This document shows positions 7,775 through 14,843 of a DNA stretch of 32,940 nucleotides, in pieces. Numbering within the stretch: the stretch's first letter is position 1; each line of letters opens with the position of its first letter. Source of the stretch: Candidatus Thorarchaeota archaeon (GTDB taxonomy: Archaea > Asgardarchaeota > Thorarchaeia > Thorarchaeales > Thorarchaeaceae); the NCBI GenBank assembly GCA_016840965.1, contig JAEORI010000098.1, forward strand, positions 1 to 32,940, given 5' to 3'. The notes below the pieces were generated by a model. It was not told the origin of the DNA. It worked only from the letters and a program-made list of their open reading frames with translations, and searched no databases. The translations under genes and the position numbers were made by a program.

Positions 7775-9193
7775 CTACTGAACTTCTTTTCTAATATCCA
7801 TAAAGGTTCTTTCGAGTGCTTCAAGTTGATCAGGATATTTGGGCGTGTGACTCTTGAGGATATTGGTCACTTTTTCAGTTGCCCTATCGAATGTATCCCG
7901 TGAGCCGTCCTCAATCCATGATTTTGTGGTTCGTCTAGATATAATATCTGATGGCATGAAATGCTCTGATCGTAGGTTCTTCGAAGTGTGTTTTTGTCTT
8001 AAATAATCTCCACTTGACCCAACCTTTGATATTAATTCTACAACTATCTCGGCATCTTCAAAGTCAATCCCTCGAGATAGTCTATATGCTGAACCGCACA
8101 ATTCATTATCAATGACGAGCTTCTCCAAAGACTGACAATTCAAGTGAGCCAACATCCCAGGTCCAGATATGACATTTATTTTTGACAATGCTCCAAACAT
8201 CAGACCGATACCGGATTCAAATCCACTTTGTGAATCCTCTATTTTTGCATCACTTGTCCCCAAGTATGCATGTGTTGGCAGCTTGTAATACTTCCCGATC
8301 TCAGATGAGGCACATGCTGCGATAATTGCCTCAATTGAAGAGAATCTTGGAGTTGCATATCTCATATCAAATGAGCCCGATGCACACCCATAGATTATTG
8401 GAGTTCTAGGACTCAAGAGTTGAGAAATGACTAAACCGCTGAGAATTTCAGCATTAGACTGGATCAATGTGCCTTGAATTGTTATTGGACTTGTTGCACC
8501 CATTAATGGCGCTGGTACTAATTCTATAGGAATTCTGTATGTTGAACAATCTAGTAGATGCTGAGAACCCACGTCATCCCATAATAAAGGCGATGTGGGG
8601 CAGCAGTCAAATACTGCACACGGTTTTTTGGCAAGTTCCTCAGAATCTCCTACAACAGCCGCCAAGAGCATTTGCATGTGTTCCACATCATCTTTCCTAA
8701 ATGCTCCTGTGATAATGGGTTTCCGAGAATACTTCAAGATAATGTAAAGACGGTATGGACCTGAAAGATCTTCAGGTACATCAGAGGGCACGAGTGCAGT
8801 ACTTTGAGCTTTAAGGTGTTCCAGATTATCAACTAGCTGAACAAGTTCAATACAATCTTTTAGTGTTCCTTTGCGAATCTCCTTAGATTGTCTGTCTTTA
8901 AGGTAGAGTGCTGTTGATCCAGGATTAAAAAGAACTTCATCGGCACCAATCCTGTATGTTTTTGATCCATCAGTCGAATAGATCTCAAACGTGGATGGAG
9001 CTTTTTTGATTGATTCGTTCACAAGATATGGTGGTATTCTGACTTGGTTTCTATCAATTGAACACCCATTATCCTGTAAAAGGGATAATGCAGTTTGATT
9101 CCTGACCTTTATTCCTGTTTTCTCAAGAGTTTCCATCGTTGCATGGTGGATTGATTTCCAGTTGTTTCTCGATACAAAGCTAATTGTTGCCAT
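7775..9193 (-). CDS. MttB-superfamily (trimethylamine:corrinoid) methyltransferase, non-pyrrolysine type
   Basis: Members of this family transfer a methyl group from a quaternary or tertiary amine to a corrinoid protein. The 472-residue frame is uninterrupted, so it lacks the in-frame UAG (pyrrolysine) of true MttB and belongs with the non-Pyl members, one of which (MtgB) uses glycine betaine. Family-like stretches are GSTALYLKDR, GTSDAKIEDSQSG, SLEKLVIDNELCG, LSRGIDFEDAE and DYLRQKHTSKNLRSEHF near the C-terminus. Length fits the family (about 470-500). No corrinoid protein or corrinoid:CoM/THF methyltransferase is in the window, so the acceptor must be encoded elsewhere. A DUF2769-like gene follows. 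The methyl donor is unknown. Confidence 0.85.
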   Translation of the reverse strand: MATISFVSRNNWKSIHHATMETLEKTGIKVRNQTALSLLQDNGCSIDRNQVRIPPYLVNESIKKAPSTFEIYSTDGSKTYRIGADEVLFNPGSTALYLKDRQSKEIRKGTLKDCIELVQLVDNLEHLKAQSTALVPSDVPEDLSGPYRLYIILKYSRKPIITGAFRKDDVEHMQMLLAAVVGDSEELAKKPCAVFDCCPTSPLLWDDVGSQHLLDCSTYRIPIELVPAPLMGATSPITIQGTLIQSNAEILSGLVISQLLSPRTPIIYGCASGSFDMRYATPRFSSIEAIIAACASSEIGKYYKLPTHAYLGTSDAKIEDSQSGFESGIGLMFGALSKINVISGPGMLAHLNCQSLEKLVIDNELCGSAYRLSRGIDFEDAEIVVELISKVGSSGDYLRQKHTSKNLRSEHFMPSDIISRRTTKSWIEDGSRDTFDRATEKVTNILKSHTPKYPDQLEALERTFMDIRKEVQ

Positions 9194-9391
9194 CGCATTG
9201 GTAATAAATCACTCTTGAACTTAAGTCTACATGATTTACTAACTTCAAGATGCTCCATGTCAGGAAGAGGTCAGAGGACTATGAGCTTCGGCAAAAGTCG
9301 ATTACGCGCTATTATGAATAAAAAGGCGCGAGATATATTAACAACCCTCAATATTGCTAGGAATACTCCTTTAAACTTGGAGGGTAATTTG

Positions 9392-9826
9392 ATGGCAGAA
9401 ATACCAACACCAACAACTGGCTATGCAGCACCAGCCAGATCACGACCATTAGGGGTCACGATAATCGCAATTCTAATGATACTTGGGGCATTAATGAACC
9501 TCATAGGTTCTCCGCTGAATTTCGCTTACGGAGTTGCCTACGGGAGTTTCTATACTGTTATAGGAGTAATTAATCTAATCATTGGAATTGCACTTTTCCA
9601 ATTGATTCCTTGGGCGCGAATGGCTGCAATTATTATGGAACTCATTGGCATTGTCATTGGTCTCTTAGTAACCGTTTGGATGGGTAGCATCTTAGAGATG
9701 TATCTCCCAGGCATTACTTCATACCTAATGATAAGTATGATACCCAGTGTCATTATTGGGTTGATTGTAGTCATCTACCTCATGCAAGGTTCCGTAAAAG
9801 CTGCTTTTGAAGGCACAACCTGGTAA
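9392..9826 (+). CDS. Small polytopic membrane protein
   Basis: The 144-residue protein has four hydrophobic segments: VTIIAILMILGALMNLIG, a region around TVIGVINLIIGIALF, AAIIMELIGIVIGLLVTVW and MISMIPSVIIGLIVVIYL. A short polar N-terminus (MAEIPTPTTG) precedes them. The frame is open for 59 codons further upstream, but GGAGGGT at 9379-9385 places the start at ATG 9392. I do not recognise the family beyond a general resemblance to small DUF-type integral membrane proteins. A TATA-like GAGATATATTAA lies about 55-60 bases upstream. A clear hairpin terminator follows, so it is probably a single-gene transcript. Confidence 0.7.
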   Translation: MAEIPTPTTGYAAPARSRPLGVTIIAILMILGALMNLIGSPLNFAYGVAYGSFYTVIGVINLIIGIALFQLIPWARMAAIIMELIGIVIGLLVTVWMGSILEMYLPGITSYLMISMIPSVIIGLIVVIYLMQGSVKAAFEGTTW

Positions 9827-9843
9827 TAGGTTTTGCATATACA

Positions 9844-9880
9844 AGAGGGGTCTAAGCCCCTCTTTGTTTTCTTTATTCTT
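9844..9880 (+). terminator. Hairpin plus T-rich tract terminator
   Basis: AGAGGGG (9844-9850) and CCCCTCT (9857-9863) form a perfect 7-bp stem with loop TCTAAG, followed by TTGTTTTCTTTATTCTT. It begins 17 bases after the stop codon of the preceding gene. Its shape is that of a bacterial intrinsic terminator. Archaea mostly rely on the U-tract alone. Confidence 0.75.
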
Positions 9881-9971
9881 CTAAATCAAAATACAGGATA
9901 CATGACTGAAAAGCGTTAAATGATTTTCACACTATACAAATATGGAACGAGTTAGAAATTGAGGGAGTATT

Positions 9972-10472
9972 ATGGCTATATCATATGATGATGAAATCAC
10001 AGTATCTGAAAGCACTACGATGGATGAATTAAAATACAAAGTAAAATCATGGCTTGCTTCTTCGAATGGACGAGATTATGAAATGGAGGTTGTATCAGAG
10101 CGACATATCATACTGACTAAAGCAAAACATGACATGAAAGTATGTTGTTATGGTTGCATTTGTATGATTTTGAGTATCTTCCTGACTATTCCCTTCTTCA
10201 TGTTTACAATACCATATAATGAGCAAGCATTTCTTGGGGCAATGATGGTTTATGTTGGTCTAATTGGAGCAATTATGGTTATCACTACTGCCATCTTCTG
10301 CTTAAAACCTGAGAAGGCTGTTTTTGAAATGAGATTTGGAAGTGATATACCAATTCGAATACACATTCATAGGACCGGAGAAATGCAGAAGTCAGCTTAT
10401 GAGTATGAATCATTAAAATCCACCATTACTGGAGGAGCTGATCCACTGGGAGGCCCATCGCCAATTTCATAG
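9972..10472 (+). CDS. Two-TM membrane protein, first of a tandem paralogous pair
   Basis: The 166-residue protein has a polar N-terminal domain of about 55 residues, ending SERHIILTKAKHDMKVCCYGC. Two membrane helices follow (about 56-80 and 88-112), then a polar C-terminal domain containing AVFEMRFGSDIPIRIHIH. Both polar parts should lie on the same face of the membrane. The next gene encodes a paralog with the same layout. GAGGGAGT precedes the ATG. I do not recognise the family. The adjacent cysteines at the membrane edge (CCYxC) are shared by both copies and could bind metal, be lipidated or form a disulfide. Confidence 0.75.
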   Translation: MAISYDDEITVSESTTMDELKYKVKSWLASSNGRDYEMEVVSERHIILTKAKHDMKVCCYGCICMILSIFLTIPFFMFTIPYNEQAFLGAMMVYVGLIGAIMVITTAIFCLKPEKAVFEMRFGSDIPIRIHIHRTGEMQKSAYEYESLKSTITGGADPLGGPSPIS

Positions 10473-10550
10473 CTCCTTCTAAGTTGATGCAAAATGGGAC
10501 ATATTCCTTGGTTTCCAAACAAGTTTAATAGCTGATCAATACTTCTTTTC

Positions 10551-10570
10551 TTGTACACATCAATGTACAA
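10551..10570. promoter_or_regulatory. Inverted repeat TTGTACA-N6-TGTACAA upstream of the second paralog
   Basis: Perfect 7-bp arms TTGTACA (10551-10557) and TGTACAA (10564-10570) are separated by CATCAA. The repeat lies 21 bases before the GTG start, near where transcription would begin if GTTTAATAG (about 10523-10531) is the TATA element. It could be an operator for a dimeric repressor or an mRNA hairpin. The first paralog has no such element. Confidence 0.5.
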
Positions 10571-10591
10571 CAGCAAAATGAGGGGTTGTGA

Positions 10592-11074
10592 GTGTCAGGG
10601 TTTATTGATGAGTTCCAAGCACCAGATTATGTTACAATGGATGAAATAAAGCGTCGAGTAATATCGTGGCAGAGGAGTTACGCAGGAAAGGATTATGTTT
10701 TGCAGGTTAAGTCAGAGCGTCATGTTATTCTAACAAAAGCAAAACATGATTTGAAGGTCTGCTGCTATCCGTGCATCATAATAATTTTGAGTGCCTTTGT
10801 TATTGTGATGTTTCCAATATACTCTTACGCAGCGGCCACGGCTCTCATTTTTGGATATCTAGCATTCATAATGATAGTCATGATTGTGGCATACGGTTAC
10901 TTTTTCTTGCATCCTAAGAAAGCAGAATATACGCTGATGTTTAGTTACGAAACTCCAATAAACATTAGAGTACATGCAAATGGAGCAATAGCGGAATCAG
11001 CTCATGAGTATCAAAGTTTGAAGAGCAGTATTCTAGGCGGCAAACAAGAGCCCGGTCCTGGGCTTGTTTACTGA
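10592..11074 (+). CDS. Two-TM membrane protein, second of a tandem paralogous pair
   Basis: The 160-residue protein has the same layout as the gene 120 bases upstream. The N-terminal part carries TMDEIKRRVISWQ, then SERHVILTKAKHDLKVCCYPC. Two membrane helices follow (about 60-82 and 86-108), then AEYTLMFSYETPINIRVHANG and a serine-rich end. Identity to the first copy is highest in the stretch from SERH to CCYxC, suggesting that it is functionally constrained. The start is GTG, supported by GAGGGG seven bases upstream. The separate upstream inverted repeat suggests independent control. Function unknown. A protein-interaction or lipid-facing role is possible but unsupported. Confidence 0.75.
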   Translation: MSGFIDEFQAPDYVTMDEIKRRVISWQRSYAGKDYVLQVKSERHVILTKAKHDLKVCCYPCIIIILSAFVIVMFPIYSYAAATALIFGYLAFIMIVMIVAYGYFFLHPKKAEYTLMFSYETPINIRVHANGAIAESAHEYQSLKSSILGGKQEPGPGLVY

Positions 11075-11166
11075 TTTGAAGGATACGAATGTCAAGGGAG
11101 TCATATTTTGGATAACATATTCTTGAGGTAAAATAGGACATAGGCGTGGTGAGTATTCAGTAGAGA

Positions 11167-11178
11167 GATAATGTTATC
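11167..11178. promoter_or_regulatory. Short palindrome GATAATGTTATC before the asparaginase gene
   Basis: Arms GATAA and TTATC surround a TG centre immediately upstream of AAGGAGAG (11181-11188), the probable ribosome binding region. It could form a weak mRNA hairpin or be a protein site. Short palindromes arise easily in AT-rich DNA. Confidence 0.2.
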
Positions 11179-11201
11179 ACAAGGAGAGAATCGAGAATGA
11201 C

Positions 11202-12077
11202 TTGGTGATCCAATTGGTACTTCCATTGGTTATAGTTCACGGTGGAGCTGGTTCTTGGAAAGATGAGAGAATTCCTATTGGAATCGAGTACGTTGAGAAA
11301 GCTGCTATAGTAGGTTTCAAAGTTTTAATCAATGGAGGGACTGTTGTTGACGCTGCTGAAGCATGCACGATCTTCATGGAAAGTTCTGGAAATCTAAATG
11401 CTGGAAAAGGAGCACGACCAAATCTTGATGGTGTACAAGAATTAGATGCGATGATAATTGATGGGAAAAATCTCCAGTTTGGTTCTGTTGCAGCTGTCAC
11501 GGGGATTCAGAATCCAATCTCATTAGCTCGATATATCATGGAAAAAACAGACTTCAACTTTTTCGCAGGCCAGAACGCCAAGAAATTGTATGATAAAATG
11601 ATAGAGGAAGGTTATCGTCAAGAGCTTCAAAATGGAGTTATTAAAAATCCCAATCTAGATACTCTTGGTGATACAGTTGGATGTATTGTGGTTGATATTG
11701 AAGGGAATATTGCTGCAACGTCTTCCACCGGTGGAATTCCTGAGAAACTCCCTGGCAGGGTAGGTGATTCGCCAGTGATGGGGGCTGGAGCATATGCAAA
11801 CGATCTGTGTGGTGCATCAGCAACTGGTTGGGGTGAGCACATAATGAGAGTCGTCCTTAGCAGGATGGTTGTCCTCTACGTAGAAGAAGGTCTTGATGTC
11901 ATGGCAGCAGCCAAGAAAGGCATAGAAATGTTCCAAATGAAAACAGCAAGTGAAGCTGGGATTATTGTTGCAGACAGAAATGGGAACTATGGGTATGCTT
12001 CAAATACAAAAGCAATGCCTGTGGCTGCTATATCTGGTAAGATTGAAAGTCTTGTTTCATATACTTGCATGGAATAA
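11202..12077 (+). CDS. Isoaspartyl peptidase / L-asparaginase (Ntn-hydrolase, plant type)
   Basis: The 291-residue enzyme of the Ntn-hydrolase family matures by self-cleavage and hydrolyses beta-aspartyl peptides and L-asparagine. The N-terminal VVHGGAGSW, GKGARPNLDG and QELDAMIIDG match the alpha chain. Cleavage should occur before Thr in GDTVGCIVVD, giving that Thr as the nucleophile. ATSSTGGI, GRVGDSP, GAGAYAN and GASATGWGE follow as in the family. The start is uncertain: TTG 11202 and GTG 11205 are adjacent in frame, and AAGGAGAG lies rather far upstream at 11181-11188. It may repair isoaspartyl damage or degrade peptides together with the nearby peptidases. It is not in an obvious operon. 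Confidence 0.9.
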   Translation: MVIQLVLPLVIVHGGAGSWKDERIPIGIEYVEKAAIVGFKVLINGGTVVDAAEACTIFMESSGNLNAGKGARPNLDGVQELDAMIIDGKNLQFGSVAAVTGIQNPISLARYIMEKTDFNFFAGQNAKKLYDKMIEEGYRQELQNGVIKNPNLDTLGDTVGCIVVDIEGNIAATSSTGGIPEKLPGRVGDSPVMGAGAYANDLCGASATGWGEHIMRVVLSRMVVLYVEEGLDVMAAAKKGIEMFQMKTASEAGIIVADRNGNYGYASNTKAMPVAAISGKIESLVSYTCME

Positions 12078-12202
12078 ACATAATCTCAATCTCAAACTCG
12101 TGAAAGCGAGAGAAGTGCTCCATTTTTCCCCCTTAAGAAAGTCCGCGAACCAAACTTTTGCCTAAATAAATCTAATGGATTAAGTTGCTACGAAACCACA
12201 CC

Positions 12203-12209
12203 TTATATT
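12203..12209 (+). promoter_or_regulatory. TATA-like element for the structured RNA candidate
   Basis: TTATATT, inside CACACCTTATATTCAAAC, lies about 24-30 bases before the first paired base of the candidate RNA (12233). That is the usual archaeal TATA-to-start distance. An opposite-strand TATA-like TTTATATT also exists at about 12394-12401, so direction is unproven. Confidence 0.4.
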
Positions 12210-12230
12210 CAAACTAATTCCAAAAATCTT

Positions 12231-12422
12231 CACGTGGTTAGGAATTCTAGCCACGACCCGGAAAAGGCATAGGAATCTCGCATTGAAGCTCACAATCCAC
12301 AGCTTTCTCGTATTCAGTGCATCCATTCTCGTGTTGGAAAAATTATGGTTTCGTCTTTTCCGGGTCTTCCCTCTTTCAGAGGCACATTCTACAATATAAA
12401 TATGAATGCTGCCTAATTTTTT
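12231..12422 (+). ncRNA. Candidate structured non-coding RNA, family unknown
   Basis: Four helices are visible. P0 is CGTGGTTAG (12233-12241) with CTAGCCACG (12247-12255), 9 bp including one G-U. P1 pairs 12255-12268 with 12353-12366, 14 bp with one G-U, and it abuts P0 directly. Inside P1, P2 pairs 12272-12276 with 12325-12329 and 12280-12286 with 12314-12320, tipped by AGCT/AGCT. P3 pairs GAAA 12337-12340 with TTTC 12349-12352. A fifth hairpin CCTCT-TTC-AGAGG follows (12370-12382), then TTTTTT at 12417-12422. Consistent G-U pairs favour an RNA over a DNA palindrome. It lacks features of tRNA, 5S, SRP RNA, RNase P RNA, C/D box or canonical H/ACA RNA that I could find. The opposite strand is possible: there P0 followed by ATTTTTGG would act as terminator. 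Confidence 0.5.
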
Positions 12423-12424
12423 CT

Positions 12425-12432
12425 AAAAAAAA
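12425..12432 (-). terminator. T8 tract terminator after the beta-helix gene
   Basis: On the minus strand TTTTTTTT lies 32 bases past the stop codon of the beta-helix gene, a typical archaeal U-tract terminator. It backs onto a T6 tract on the plus strand (12417-12422), so the short segment may terminate transcription from both sides. Confidence 0.45.
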
Positions 12433-12463
12433 GACTGGTACCTTGATTTTAGAGCATATGCAT

Positions 12464-13651
12464 CTAATGATATGTTTTCTGTATCGCATCTTTTAGAAAT
12501 CTTGAGTTTCGAATAGCATCACGTTTCCACCATATTATTAGAATGATGCAGAAAGAGATAATTCCAATTTGCGGAAGGAGCACTGTTTGCATAGAGGGTG
12601 GATTTGGATCCCCAAAAACACCTATTGAGATGAATCCCTGCCCAGTTTCTGTTTCATACCCCAGAGAATCCACCGCCCAATAGCTATATGTCATCATTCT
12701 TGGATTTAAGTGATCATAGATATAGAGGTCAGGTTCTTCGGTCGTTGGTTGATGAACCATTTCATGAACAGCCCCGTTCACAGTTATCGTAACCATCTCG
12801 ACTCCTGATGGATCACTTACTCTTGCTATAAACCTCCAATGTGATGGATACTCATAATTATAATCTACACAGTGCGGACCAAGTTCAGCCAGAATAACAG
12901 GACCTTCAAAATCGATTGGAAAAATAGGATCGAATCTTGTGGGAAAGTGGTCAATACTGTTTGTTGATCCGGGGATGTTGTAAACACCTGTTCCGTTATA
13001 ATGGTACCAGGCATTACCACAAGATATTCCATCATCCCAATGGTTGTGACTGCCACCATTATCAACAGCAGTGTACACTTCTTCAACACTAGCCAATCGA
13101 TTCCCAATAATTATGGAATTTGACATATCAATGAAAGCAATTGCAGTTCGAATATTGGCGATTGTATTGTTTAGAATACTGCAATTGTTGCTATTATAGG
13201 AGAAAATACCCTCATATCCACTAAGGATGATGTTACCTTGGAGAGTCAAATTTTCGCTATTATCGATGTCTATGCCCGTATTCTTTGTTATGATTGAGTT
13301 TTGTGTGATATTTGCATTTGTTACATTCTGGAGGATCAAAGCTACATTGTCAACATTAAAGGTACAGTTCTCGATTCTAAAATAACTCCGAGTGTGAGCT
13401 ATTCGAATATATATATCCCCAGAGTATGTTTCCTTGCTAAGGATAAAGGGATTGAATGAAGTACCATTTCCACTCCATCCTTGAGCTATGAAGTCAGCAT
13501 CAGATTCTATTGATATGCGAACTGTTGCTCTCACGAATGACTGCGATTCACTTTGAATTGAGGTATGCCAGTTTACTATTGAGATAGGGAGAGTCCATTG
13601 AAACAACATTAGGGTTAGTAATAAGACAGATAATATCCGTTTTGAAGACAG
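12464..13651 (-). CDS. Secreted or surface-anchored right-handed beta-helix (NosD-like) protein
   Basis: The protein has a signal peptide, a NosD-type parallel beta-helix built of short repeats (FRIENCTFNVDN, LQNVTNANITQNSI, IDNSENLTLQGNII, NNCSILNNTI, SNSIIIGNRLAS), a beta-sandwich region with SDPSGVEMVTITVNG, and one C-terminal membrane helix (about IGIISFCIILIIWW) with a basic tail. It should be displayed on the outside of the cell. Many NxT/NxS sites suggest N-glycosylation. The first ATG (13609) cuts into the signal peptide and has no ribosome site. The frame continues upstream as SSKRILSVLLLTLMLFQW, and GAGGGAG at 13663-13657 sits five bases before CTG 13651. A CTG start is therefore the best fit. 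From ATG the product is 381 residues, from CTG 395. The ligand is unknown. Confidence 0.75.
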   Translation of the reverse strand: MSSKRILSVLLLTLMLFQWTLPISIVNWHTSIQSESQSFVRATVRISIESDADFIAQGWSGNGTSFNPFILSKETYSGDIYIRIAHTRSYFRIENCTFNVDNVALILQNVTNANITQNSIITKNTGIDIDNSENLTLQGNIILSGYEGIFSYNSNNCSILNNTIANIRTAIAFIDMSNSIIIGNRLASVEEVYTAVDNGGSHNHWDDGISCGNAWYHYNGTGVYNIPGSTNSIDHFPTRFDPIFPIDFEGPVILAELGPHCVDYNYEYPSHWRFIARVSDPSGVEMVTITVNGAVHEMVHQPTTEEPDLYIYDHLNPRMMTYSYWAVDSLGYETETGQGFISIGVFGDPNPPSMQTVLLPQIGIISFCIILIIWWKRDAIRNSRFLKDAIQKTYH

Positions 13652-13878
13652 TATTTCTCCCTCAGATGCTAATTCCTTAGTTTCCTAATGAATCTAATTT
13701 TAGACGTATTGAAATAAAAAAAACCTAGTATCGTCTTGTTCGGGATTGCTCCCAAATAGAAAAACGCTTTCTAAGATGAACACGCAAGATGTATCAAAAA
13801 CGTGGAACTAACACCAAGGCTTTAAGCTAATACACAGCAGAGTTTGTGGCCTTAAACCAAGGTGGAATATTTTTTCGA

Positions 13879-14163
13879 TTGGCAAAGAAACGAAAATCAT
13901 CAGGTCGAGCAAAAGGAGGAGCTGGTCATAAAGACAGCGTTCAATGCTCGAGATGCGGGCGACTAGTCCCAGCAGATAAAGCTAAGAAATACACGAAAAA
14001 TGTTAGCTCAGTAGAACCCCAGATTGCACGTGAACTCCGCCAAAGTGGAGCTTATATTCCAGCCCATAGAGTCACACAATACTATTGTGTAAGCTGTGCC
14101 GTGCACTCAGGAAAAGTTCACATCCGAGATGTGCGAGCAAGAAAATCAGCTTTTGCTCGCTAG
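13879..14163 (+). CDS. rps26e: Ribosomal protein eS26
   Basis: This is a small-subunit ribosomal protein that in eukaryotes binds at the mRNA exit channel and the 3' end of small-subunit rRNA. The protein starts AKKRKSSGRAKGGAGHKD, has the zinc pair CSRCGRLVPADKAKK and YYCVSCAVHSG, and ends with a basic tail (RDVRARKSAFAR). This matches eS26 closely. The family is found in eukaryotes and TACK/Asgard archaea, making it the best lineage marker in the window. The frame opens at GTG 13846, but alignment with family N-termini and AAGGTGGA at 13859-13866 favour TTG 13879, giving about 94 residues. It stands alone, not in a ribosomal protein operon. Confidence 0.93.
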   Translation: MAKKRKSSGRAKGGAGHKDSVQCSRCGRLVPADKAKKYTKNVSSVEPQIARELRQSGAYIPAHRVTQYYCVSCAVHSGKVHIRDVRARKSAFAR

Positions 14164-14257
14164 GACTTTCAAAGGATGAGCTTTACATCTCAAAGTGAAA
14201 TCATAGGATAATTTTCTAAATTAGTAGATATGCTAAATCCCGATTTTTCTAAGCCCT

Positions 14258-14704
14258 CTATACATAACTGCTCTCATCAGGACCTTTGCCAACCATCTGC
14301 TCCAATACATTATCATAGTCAGCATAAGATCTCAGACCAGGTATTTTTCCAAGTGGTTTTCCATCTTTAAACGCGATGACCATAGGAACTGAATTTACTC
14401 CAAAATGAGCAGTTGTTCGCCTATTTCTATCAATGTCAATCTTTGCAAAGTACACTTTTCCTTCATAGTCTTTGGCCAATTCAGAAAAAATAGGGGCAAG
14501 TACCTTGCAGGGGCTACACCATTCTCCAAAGAAATCAACAATAGCAAGTTTAGTTTGTTGAATGGTCGCCCAAAAACTATCATCCGTTAAGAGATTGACT
14601 CGACCATTTGCCATAGGTTCCATGACTTTTGGTTGTTGAGCACGCTCCATTAGAATCTGCATTTTTCTTCTGCGAATCTCTTCAAGCTCTTCGTCATTCA
14701 GCAC
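14258..14704 (-). CDS. Thioredoxin with N-terminal helical extension
   Basis: The 148-residue protein is a thioredoxin-fold disulfide reductant with active site WCSPC in DFFGEWCSPCKVLAP, and the cis-Pro region SVPMVIAFKDGK. About 35 residues precede the fold and form a charged helix (DEELEEIRRRKMQILMERAQ) resembling the start of PDCD5-type proteins and of other archaeal thioredoxins with such tails. I chose GTG 14704, which has GGGGTG at good spacing. The frame runs 12 codons further to ATG 14740 without a ribosome site. It diverges from the DMT permease gene across 139 bases. It may be reduced by the thioredoxin reductase encoded at 25549-26484. Confidence 0.9.
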   Translation of the reverse strand: MLNDEELEEIRRRKMQILMERAQQPKVMEPMANGRVNLLTDDSFWATIQQTKLAIVDFFGEWCSPCKVLAPIFSELAKDYEGKVYFAKIDIDRNRRTTAHFGVNSVPMVIAFKDGKPLGKIPGLRSYADYDNVLEQMVGKGPDESSYV

Positions 14705-14843
14705 ATGAACACCCCTTACGGATGTGCATAAACATTGCACAACCGTATATGAATTCTTCGATTGGGCGAAAAGAAATTGGACATTTTACTGATTCAGGTC
14801 GGTTTATATTCCACTCTACGAACGCTGGAAGAGGGAGCATCTA

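Larger units (their letters stand above)
12078..12463. other. 386-bp intergenic region between convergent genes
   Basis: This is the only stretch above 300 bases without a gene. It holds a weak hairpin CTCG-tgaaag-CGAG (about 12099-12112) followed by ATTTTTCCCCC, which may end the asparaginase transcript. It then holds a TATA-like element (12203-12209), the structured RNA candidate (12231-12422) and the T-run terminator of the beta-helix gene. No open frame of credible composition is present. Confidence 0.6.

Noticed and set aside
7775..9193. Pyrrolysine-containing MttB
   Set aside because: The frame has no internal UAG, and UAG is used as an ordinary stop by several genes in the window (for example livF, the YCII gene and the ICMT-like gene at 17443).
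9215..9391. N-terminal 59-codon extension of the small membrane protein
   Set aside because: The extension is not hydrophobic or conserved-looking, and GGAGGGT lies right before ATG 9392. The region also contains the likely TATA element.
12255..12366. The 14-bp inverted repeat as ends of a MITE or small insertion element
   Set aside because: No target-site duplication flanks it, no second copy is seen in the window, and the interior folds into further helices, which fits an RNA better. A genome-wide copy search was not possible.
12231..12422. Identification of the structured RNA as SRP RNA, RNase P RNA or tRNA
   Set aside because: The GACCCGGAAAAGG stretch recalls the SRP domain IV loop only loosely. 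The conserved GGAAG..AGCAGCC context, RNase P core sequences and a T-loop GGTTCRA are all missing.
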